Positions 56,300 to 64,000 of a DNA stretch of 64,000 nt are shown here, piece by piece. Source of the stretch: Staphylotrichum longicolle (Eukaryota > Ascomycota > Sordariomycetes > Sordariales > Chaetomiaceae); contig JAHCVI010000002.1 in assembly GCA_019096155.1 (NCBI GenBank), positions 1,984,001-2,048,000 on the forward strand, written 5' to 3'. Every line of letters begins with the position of its first letter. Within the stretch, counting starts at the first letter, position 1. The position numbers and the translations under genes were made by a program. The notes below the pieces were generated by a model. It ran no database searches. It was not told where the DNA came from and saw nothing but the letters and a program-made list of their open reading frames with translations.

Positions 56300-56461
56300 C
56301 CCCGCGGCATTACAACCACCACCAACCCCATTAGTCCCAACCCCATTCTTCCACGGCCCAAGCAGCACCGAGGCAGGCCTCTGCCGCTGCCTCTGCCTCG
56401 GCAGCGTCAAGGGCGGGACAGGGACAGCGCCCAGCAGCGAGCGTGGTGAGCGCGCGGCGCT

Positions 56462-59400
56462 CTAGGCGGCGCTCGCCACGACGCTGCTCGGGCGGCCCTC
56501 GCCGTCCTGCTCGACGTCGGCCATCTCGGTGACGCTCTGCCCGTCATCGTACTCGTCGCCCACCTGCGACCCGAACTCGAGCTTCTCTTGCTGGGCGATG
56601 GCCTGCTGCGAGACGATTTCGGCGAGGCGCTTCAGACGCGGGGTTTGCAGCCCTGTTGTTGGGTTTTGGGTTAGTTTCTGCATTATGGGGAAGGAAGGGG
56701 CTGTTGGGAGAGGTGGGGGGTTCGACGCACAAGATGGAGATGGGGCTATAGTCTCGAGGCGGTCGATTGACTCGGGTTCGGCGACTGGCGTAACCCCGCT
56801 GTCGTCCTATCGAGAAGGCTGCAGACGAAGCAGTCGCTCTTCTCCGTCACCCCGACGCCGACCGCCTTCATGATCTCGCCATTGATGGGGTGCTCTTAAT
56901 CCGCGACGTAGGTACGGTTCAGGAGCTTCTGGTATCTGGGGAGCTGTACGCTGAGGGGAAGAATTTTGGTCCAGCGGTCAGTAGGCAGAACTATCTGCAC
57001 GTTTAACTCACATGCCAGCAAATCCTGGATAATCGTGATATGCGTTCAGGGTAGCCTTCTTGAGCTGCAAGAGCTTTGTCCTGCTTAAATAACACCCATA
57101 AAGCAGCATTTGTACGCAAATATTCAACTCGCAGTCACCTACTCACATCTGCTTTCAAGCTGTGAGGCGGCCTCTAGGGCGAGTCTGCTCTTTGCACCAC
57201 TCCTCGATACGGTGTGATGTAGTTTTGATCTGCAGGCACGCATTCCAGGAGAGGAAGTTGGGCGCTAGAGCCTATGGGGTGAATGCCCGTCACAACAACC
57301 GCCGAAGTAGCTTGCCGTGAGTTGCGGTGGAATCGTAATCCTCCGGTAACTAGCCCTTCATGGCGCGGAACACGCTGTTGAGCATCGACTAGCAGGTGTC
57401 CATGTGCGGCTGTGGTTTGTTGTGGCCCTCAGAGTTTGCCCAGGGAAAGCCTGTTTTTCCGTCGTTAACGAAGCCAGGCAGGGACTTGCGACCGATGGAT
57501 CTGCTGGAGTCATCATTGTTCGAGCTTCGCTTCAGCACTTTCATCAGTGTTGGGGTAAATTGACATCGGAGGCTTATTTGCCCGTCTGACCAGATCTCGA
57601 GGCAGGCGTCATAGCTCGTTGTGGCCGACTCTTTGCGCTCTACCTAGGGTCCCACCAGGAAGACGACGAGTAGATCTCGGGTGCACTTGGACCAGGGGCA
57701 GGCGGCGGTGTTTGAGGCTTCGTCGCCGCGGCGTGCCTACCTCTTGTGGTTTATGATGCTTGACGTGTTTGCGAGGCCCGTCTTTCACTCCTGACGAAAA
57801 GCCGTGTTCAACATTTCCGGAGTGAGGAGTTTGTATAGGACGTAGGAGAACAGAAACCTCTTGTCATGGAAGGTGCGTGGTGCGCAGGGACGAATAAACT
57901 GGAGGTTACGGACTGAGGGCCATCGTGACCTCCTGTTGAGGACCTCCTCAGCGGCGAAGCAGGGGCTGTTTAACAGCTAAGAACTCGATCGGAAACCAGA
58001 TTAAAGGCGAGATATGGGGTGAGGTGGCAAGGTTCATACCCGGCACGCATTCGGGGCGAGAGAGGGGGTATGTGATTCAAGTACAACTTCCAGATTCACG
58101 AACCTCGGCCCCGCGGCGTTGGACTGGAGCATTCTTAGCCGACACCAAGTTGATGAGACCGACCGGGGGCAGCAGGCACATGGCCGTTGGCGAGCTCGCC
58201 ATTGACCGGCACGTTCCTCCTGGCCTGCTCGAGCGCCTCCTGGAGCTCGAGCAGCTGCTGCCTGAGCGAGTTCTTCTCGGCCTCGTGGCGTTGGCTCTCC
58301 TGCCGCGCAGCCTCGAGTTCTGTGCTCGTAGCACGCAGAGAGTCCCGCAGCTGCCGCTCCTCGTCCTGCATCCTCTTGACGCTCGCCACCGACTCCTCGA
58401 AGGTCGCCTGGAGCTTCTTCATCTCGCCCTCCATCGCCTCGAGACGTGCAGCGGCGATACCTGCCTGGTTGGCCTCGGTCTGCAGCTCCTTCGTTCGCGC
58501 CTCGAGCGCATTGTGCCGGTTCCTCCAGATGAGCACCTGGCCTTCGTAGTTCTCCACCTGTGTCTTGAGTTCCTTGTTCTGCGTCTTCATGCTGCCCAGT
58601 GACTGCGTCAGCTCCACCACCTTGTTCTCCAGCTTGTACGAGATCTGCTTGAGATCGCGTGCCTCGGCGCGGATAACCTTGTACTCCTTGCGGGCAGTCC
58701 TGCCGCGCCACAAGCTCTGCACAATGACGATCTTCCTGCGGTACTCTCTCCACGACCGGAGTTGCCTCCTTGACCGCCAGCTCCGCTGGATGATGCGGGC
58801 AGCGTTGCCCATCCGGGTCTCCATGATCTCCTTGCGCCGCAGGTAACCCTTGAAGGCGGCCTGGGCACGGATAACATCGTTCCTGATGCGCAAGAACTCC
58901 TTCCTCTGCTTGTGGCCGCGCCACACCCTCTGGATCGAGGTGGCAGCCTTGATCGTCCGCAGCTCCTGTGCCTGCTTACGAGCCTTGTGGGCCCGTGCCG
59001 TAGCCTGGAAGGCGACGATGGAGGCCCGAGCCTCCAGATACTTCTTGCGATAGTACTTGGCCTTCAGGTTCTTCTGGATCATGATCGCGCAGTCGTTCAA
59101 CCTGTTGGTCCGGAGGTTCTCGAGGAAGGCCAGCATACCGGCCCGGAAGAAGATCTTGGTCAAGCCCAGCTGGTACTTGTCCAGACCCTTGCCCGTGCCG
59201 GCGCCGAGCGCCTTGGTCAAGATGGCGTTGGCCATTTGCCTGATCTCCGAAGTCCACTGCGACGAGGGAACCAGCATGTAGTACCGAAGCGCAAACTCCT
59301 CGTAGGTCCACCTCGTAGGATAACCTGCGCAGCTGATGCGGACTGTTTCCAGGACACCGCACGCACGGAGCTGGCTCAGCACCATGGGGCCCTCAAACTT

Positions 59401-61683
59401 CCACGCCTCCTTGGCCTCGTTCGGCTTGATACACCGGATATAGTGCACGTCGGTGCTGTTGATGGTGCTCATGAGCTCGATCAGCGACGACTTGAAGATA
59501 CCACCCAGTGTCGGCTTGCGGTTAACAGCGACACCGATCCTCCTGCCGGCCACCGGCTTCACTGCATTAGAGCTAGCCGAGGCGACGTCCTTCTCCCGCA
59601 CTGCTGACGCGGCTTCGAGCACCGCGCCGAGGAACTTGTTGGTTGAGGCGCGCAGGACTGCCATGTGCTCGTCTGGCACCGTGTCGCGGTTCTTTTCTAT
59701 GAAGCCGTCCGACTCGTACGTGACTTCAATGGCGTAGTGGCAGACGGTGAAAGATGACTTGCCAAACCTGGGCTTCTTGTAGAATTTGTGCTTGTCCGCA
59801 GCATAGTTGTGATGCAGCTTGGTCACGAACTGCTCGTCGGAACCCATGGGTAGCCTCGATTCTTCGTCCAGCAACGAGAGGATACCGAGCTTGCCCTCGA
59901 TAAGGTCAATGCAGGGCTGATTGTCGGCGAAGTCGATGAAGGTCCAGTCGATCTGTTCCCTCAGATACTCCTCCTGCTCGAGCTTGAAGACATGCTGGTT
60001 GAACTCCTGCTGGAGCTTCTCGTTGGCATAGTTGATGCAGAACTGCTCAAACGAGTTCTTGGCGAAGTGCTCGAAGCCGTAGATATCGAGCACACCGATG
60101 AACGAGCTGACCTTGTTGAGCACGGCCTCGGTCGCAAGACTCTGGTTGATGATTTCAACCAGCCAGTCGAAGAGGCTGGAGTAGATGAACTTGGCCACGG
60201 AATCCCTGACGACAATGGCCTGTGCCTGGGTGAGGTTTGATGTAATCTTCTCGCCACGGGTGACGAGCTGTTTCTTGACGATCCACTTGGCGAACTCGGG
60301 GGCATCAATGCCGAGGATATCGCAGGCCTTGACCAGAGCTGGCTCGGTCGCGGAGAGCACGCTGTCGTTCCGGGCAGCACTGATCTTAACATTGCCCAAG
60401 TGCAGCAGACCAGCAAGAAGCTTGAAGATCTCAGCCTGGTTCGCCTCACTCACACCGATGGTCTTGAGTGATTGCTTGGTCGCAACAAACTCGGCTTTGT
60501 CGTCCACGCCGTCAATGGTCGGGGTATTGCCCTGGTTGAGGTACTCAAACTGCTCAATCGGAAGCAGGCCCAGTTCCTGACGTTCCTTGTCTGAGACACC
60601 GGCCACCAGCTGGTAGAAAATGTGATAATTCCTCTCCTTGAGCGGCTGGAAGACCAGTCTCGACCGTTCCAGCAGATATGTCCTGATCTTGGCGCCAATG
60701 ATGTTGGTTCCCTTGTCGAACATGATCTCGATGTACTTGCCGAAGCGAGAGGAGTTGTCGTTTCTCGTCGTCTTTGCGTTTCCGAAGGCTTCCATGATGG
60801 GGTTGGTCGCGAGAATGGCCTCCTCCGTCTTGCTCATGGCCTCGGGGCCCTTCTTTACCCTCGAGCCCGGGCTGTCGGGCGATTCTCTTGTCGCAAAGTA
60901 TCTCATAATGTACTTGGCGCTGACGGTCTTGCCGGCACCGGACTCACCGGACACGACGATGGTCTGGTTCTTCCCATCTCGCAGCATGTCCCTGCGTAAC
61001 GGTCAGCAACAGCCCCCTTTCCAACCCGCACCTCCCAGAGCCTACAGGCGGCGCAAAACCATACATGAAGGCCTCCTCGGCAATTGCAAAAAGATGGGGT
61101 GCTTGTGTGGCCCTTTGCTTCCCGGCATAGACCTGGACCATGCCCGGGACGTAGAGGGAGTCGACTCGCGCGAAAGGGTTGGTTGCTATAAGCACGATAC
61201 CCGAGTATGTGTAGATCTCCTTCTGAGCATATCGGAGACGGATGGCCTGCAGGACTGGTCGCGGAAGCGTTGTTAGTGCGTGGTCCCCCAACGGCCAAGC
61301 AAGGGGAAGGAGAGTTCGTTACCGGCAGGCTCGTTGAGGTGAGAGAGGTTCGTCAGGTCATCGCTGGCTTCGAGCATGGTGGGGTTCATTAACGGCGGCA
61401 GTGAGGCGCTGTTTCCAGACTGGAGAGCCTCGAGGGCAACCTCCAGCGTCTTGGTCTACACCATGAACAATAGTTAGCGATCTGGCCAGGAGAGGTCGGT
61501 CGGGGGGCGGGGAGGATCCAGGGTGCCGCAAAAGCGTGAGCTGCCTACCTCGCCATTCTCCAACTGGAATTCAAGCAAGACTTTTGACCCGTCTACTGTC
61601 TTCTTGATAACCTCGGACGCAACCCAGCCCTCAGTCGCGTCGGGCTGCCACGCTCGTGTGCCGACATCATAGCTCTCCGACAT
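56462..61683 (-). CDS. Class V myosin heavy chain; motor intact, globular tail disrupted
   Basis: Exons 61549-61683, 61323-61455, 61065-61254, then one long exon from 60992 down; introns 93, 68 and 72 nt. MSESYDVGTRAWQPD begins the SH3-like N-domain. GESGAGKT is the P-loop, NDNSSRFGKYIEIMF switch I, VLDIYGFEHFAKNSFEQFCI switch II, HYIRCIKPNEAKEAWKFEGP the relay/converter side. Six IQ motifs (for example SIQRVWRGHKQRKEF) and a coiled coil follow. The clean frame ends near 58150, where GHVPAAP is followed by family sequence VGLINLVSAKN one frame over. From about 58134 to 56735 the cargo-binding (DIL) tail is recognisable only in pieces: NSVFRAMKG, FLSW, IEEWCKEQT, TKLLQLKKATLN, INGEIMKAVGVGVTEKS, with many stops and shifts. 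An intron (56653-56730) and a clean last exon (56462-56652, LQTPRLKRLAEIVSQQ) then return. It moves vesicles along actin. Confidence 0.85.
56735..58134 (-). pseudogene. Degenerate block covering the myosin V cargo-binding (DIL) domain
   Basis: No frame is open for more than a few dozen codons, yet myosin V tail fragments occur in the correct order on the minus strand, in all three frames, with transversions, insertions and deletions and stops such as VAD-stop-EHPINGEIM near 56897. Flanking coding sequence on both sides is clean. Either a low-quality assembly patch or real decay of the tail. Confidence 0.7.
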
Positions 61684-63519
61684 TGGACACGGTGGTTGGG
61701 GGGTGGTGGAGCTGGAGAGGCGGTGGAGGTGGAGTGCGTTTGTGGTCGTGATGGCTTCAAAAGCCCGAGCTCGTCGCGGTCGGCCAGCAGAATGTCGGCG
61801 TGCTGTGGTCGGAATGACGGTGGCTGCTCGAGGGCAGTCGGAGAGCGGTGCAGCTACCTAGGGGATGCAGGAATGGGGTGGGTTGGCAAGGTGGATGCGG
61901 TGTTCGGGGGAAGGCATTCATGAAAGGATACGGTAACGGCGTAAGTTTCGCTGGGTGTAAAGAATGTCTCTCCACAGTCCCCTAACAGGGCGGTCGCCAA
62001 CGTCAAAACGACTCGGACGACGTGGGTGGTCGGGACTGAATGCGTTGCAGTGTGCGTGCTGCTCGAGGGAAACGAGCGCTGCACGAAAATGTCGGAAAAG
62101 CCGTTGTTCGAGTTCAGGGGCCGAGAAAAAAAAGGTGCATGGGGGTTCTGTAGGTTGAGCGTTGATAGGGGAGCCAGTTGTAACAATCGGTAAGCGGGTA
62201 CAGAAAGCACGCTGCGCGGGCGGGCAGAGTCTGGGGTTGGGTGACACTCGGCGCACTGGCCAACTGCGGACACTCAGCTCACAACCTAACCACAAGCTGC
62301 CGTGTTGGGTCTGTTGGACTGCACGAGAGCAAGGAATTCGTTCCCGTTCACACCAGGTTGCGAGCCAACGAAACGAGCAGGGCTCCAGATGTAGGTCGAC
62401 ACAGGTTTAGGGTTGTAGCTTTTCAGAACATCACGACTCGCTCACATCATCGCACCATCTCATCGTGTCTCCTTTCCATGACCCCGGGCTCGCTTTGCAA
62501 TGCCCTGAGCTCAGAGGGGCCTGTCTCCCTGTCCTCCCAGGACCGGCTCGTCATGCAAGCGCTATGCTACGAACAACCACTCGATAAATTGCCTCGGGGC
62601 ATGCAGAAGCAACGAAGAAAAGTAGCCTGCAACCAGGCCCTTGGTCCTGAGAGCCCTGAGCACATCTTCAACAATGCTTGAGCAAAAGAAAAGGATTGGG
62701 GGACAGCAAACAGTTCACAGGCGGGGGTCAGAGGCAGGGGTTTGAAAAGTGGGGCTTCCCTCCACTTGATCCCCAACCATGTGGAAACAACCTTCACCGC
62801 CGACCGGGCCATCCCCACCACTGCCAAGAACTCGACCTGTGCTTTGCTCGTCTGAGCAACGGTGCTAGGAGGCGGGTTCTAACACACACGAGAGCTGTCT
62901 GCCAGACATCAGTGACATTAATTACATCAGAATGTTGACCATACTTCAGCGTATTAGATATCTAAGGTAGTTGTGCTGTACATCCAGGACATGTTTCTCT
63001 TGTCCTGCATCTACAGCTCACAATCCTCCCAACGACCCTCTCCCGCCGAATCCGTGGGGTGTTCTAGCGCGCATGGCGCTCCAGGACGAGCCCCCTGAAA
63101 ATCACCACTCGACCGGGGATTTCGCCGCTGCTGTTTCAGATGCAGCACGTCCCCCCAGCTCTTTTCTTTTCCCATTGACATCTGATTCCGGAGTCCGGAC
63201 AAAACACTGTGCTGATGGAGTGTGTGTGAATGTAATCCGTATCACGTCGATTCCGGCAAGAAGCTCTGCCAGCTGTTTACGAGATCGAGGTCAAAATGCC
63301 ATTGTCTATGCAGATGCTACCGCCTTATCCCTGAGAGGTTTTGTGTCTTCCTATACTTTTTCTTTTTCCAGTCCTCTTTGCCGGACAGAGATGTTGAAGA
63401 AAACACGCACAAAAAAGAGCCCACTCCATGTTGAAATTCTCCCCTCATGGACTCCACGACTCCCGGTTCCCATCCGTGTATACCCAACCATCATGCAACC
63501 CATCCATCCCAAACCTCGT
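61684..63519. other. Intergenic: myosin V promoter and 3' flank of PGDH gene
   Basis: 1.8 kb with no supported gene. The part next to the myosin start (61690-62300) is GC-rich; the rest is unremarkable. Confidence 0.5.
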
Positions 63520-64000
63520 CTAGTAAAGAACACGCGTCAGGATCCGCGAGTTGAGCGAGTCCAGGCTGTCGCGAATCTCCTTGATATCTTCAGTCTTGAC
63601 GTCGCTAATGTCAGCCATCAGATACGCCACGTCGCCCTTGCTGTCCGAAATCTGCTTGTCGACGTTGTGCTCGGCCAGGATCTCGTTGACCTTGCGCAGC
63701 ACACCGGGGACGTTGCGATGGATGTAGATGATGCGCGCGTGGTTGGGCTCTTCGAGCGTCAGCGAGCGCATCATCACCTCGGGCAGGTTGACGCTGGCCA
63801 GCGTGGTGCCCTGGTTGATGTACCGCACGAGCGCGTCGGCCACTTCCACGCCAATAGCCCGCTGGGCTTCCTCCGTGCTGCCACCGATGTGCGGCGTCAG
63901 GATGAGGTTGCTGAGCCCCCGCAGGTCTTCGGCCCACGAGTTGAGGTCGTTGACAAAGTAGTCGCCGTTGGCGGCAGGCTCGTTGGGGTACACGTCCAGT
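63520..64000 (-). CDS. SER3: D-3-phosphoglycerate dehydrogenase, C-terminal part (continues beyond window)
   Basis: About 160 C-terminal residues are visible; the frame is open at base 64000. LDVYPNEP, LSNLILTPHIGGSTEEAQ (catalytic His) and INQGTTLASVNLPE close the NAD-dependent catalytic domain. The ACT regulatory domain follows: RIIYIHRNVPGVLRKVNEIL, AEHNVDKQISDSKGDVAYLM and a typical end SRILTRVLY. The enzyme oxidises 3-phosphoglycerate, the first step of serine synthesis, and the ACT domain senses serine. Yeast Ser3 and Ser33 are both close in type; which one is not decidable here. Confidence 0.94.
   Translation of the reverse strand, partial: LDVYPNEPAANGDYFVNDLNSWAEDLRGLSNLILTPHIGGSTEEAQRAIGVEVADALVRYINQGTTLASVNLPEVMMRSLTLEEPNHARIIYIHRNVPGVLRKVNEILAEHNVDKQISDSKGDVAYLMADISDVKTEDIKEIRDSLDSLNSRILTRVLY

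Larger units (their letters stand above)
55356..56461. other. Intergenic: Fap7 promoter and myosin V 3' flank
   Basis: 1.1 kb, with CA-rich sequence at 55740-56180, a (GCA)n run at 56067-56089 and a (CCG)n run at 56277-56299. No gene supported. Confidence 0.5.

Noticed and set aside
56735..58134. Repeat-induced point mutation as cause of the myosin tail damage
   Set aside because: Recognisable segments show transversions and indels, not the C-to-T bias that this process leaves.
1..64000. tRNA and rRNA genes
   Set aside because: I scanned intergenic stretches by eye for A/B-box-like pairs (GGTTCGAATCC type) and found no convincing fold; a covariance-model scan would be decisive.

Overview
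The window is nuclear DNA of a filamentous ascomycete, most likely a Sordariomycete. The genes are GC-rich, most are split by 48-110 nt GT-AG introns with CTNAC-like branch points, and the gene set is typical of Pezizomycotina. I see no complete transposon, no CRISPR array, no tRNA or rRNA gene and no virus-derived gene. The species cannot be named from sequence reading alone.

Layout (kb): 0-3.4 minus, Ams2/Spt21-type GATA regulator of histone genes (3' end off the window). 4.8-6.0 minus, AIF2/FSP1-like NAD(P)H oxidoreductase. 6.9-7.7 minus, secreted PEBP-like protein with a GPI-type tail. 8.7-9.7 minus, unknown basic protein. 10.2-11.9 plus, ECM14 pseudo-carboxypeptidase. 13.1-17.5 plus, Sec7-PH Arf-GEF. 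18.5-20.5 minus, SRP72. 21.5-24.6 plus, GH115 alpha-glucuronidase. 24.9-26.1 plus, ABHD11/Imo32-like mitochondrial hydrolase. 27.4-28.4 minus, ribosomal protein eS1. 29.5-30.0 minus, small unknown protein. 33.0-35.1 minus, URC1. 36.2-36.9 plus, ELF1. 37.1-38.0 minus, uracil phosphoribosyltransferase. 39.3-42.0 plus, WAPL. 42.9-43.6 plus, Rheb. 44.5-46.8 minus, seryl-tRNA synthetase. 47.2-47.9 minus, short Zn2Cys6 protein. 49.6-51.4 plus, Mug105/ZUP1-type deubiquitinase. 51.6-52.5 minus, ITP pyrophosphatase. 54.6-55.4 minus, Fap7. 56.5-61.7 minus, class V myosin. 63.5-64.0 minus, 3-phosphoglycerate dehydrogenase (5' part off the window).

Most genes are unrelated housekeeping functions. One grouping is functional: URC1 (ring opening in uracil catabolism) and the UPRT gene (uracil to UMP, the same enzyme class as Urc6) lie 2 kb apart with only ELF1 between them.

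Two themes stand out. First, splicing oddities in otherwise intact genes: a 4-nt microexon and a GC-AG intron in URC1; a 37-nt intron, a 9-nt exon and a GC-AG intron in the seryl-tRNA synthetase gene. Reading phases close exactly across both genes. Second, apparent damage in conserved genes: frame breaks in PEBP, ECM14, Sec7 and WAPL, an in-frame stop in GH115, a scrambled core in eS1, and a 1.4-kb block of stops and indels in the myosin V cargo-binding tail between clean flanks. The localised, mixed indel-plus-transversion pattern in genes that should be under strong constraint fits poorly polished or gap-filled assembly patches better than real decay, but only reads can decide.
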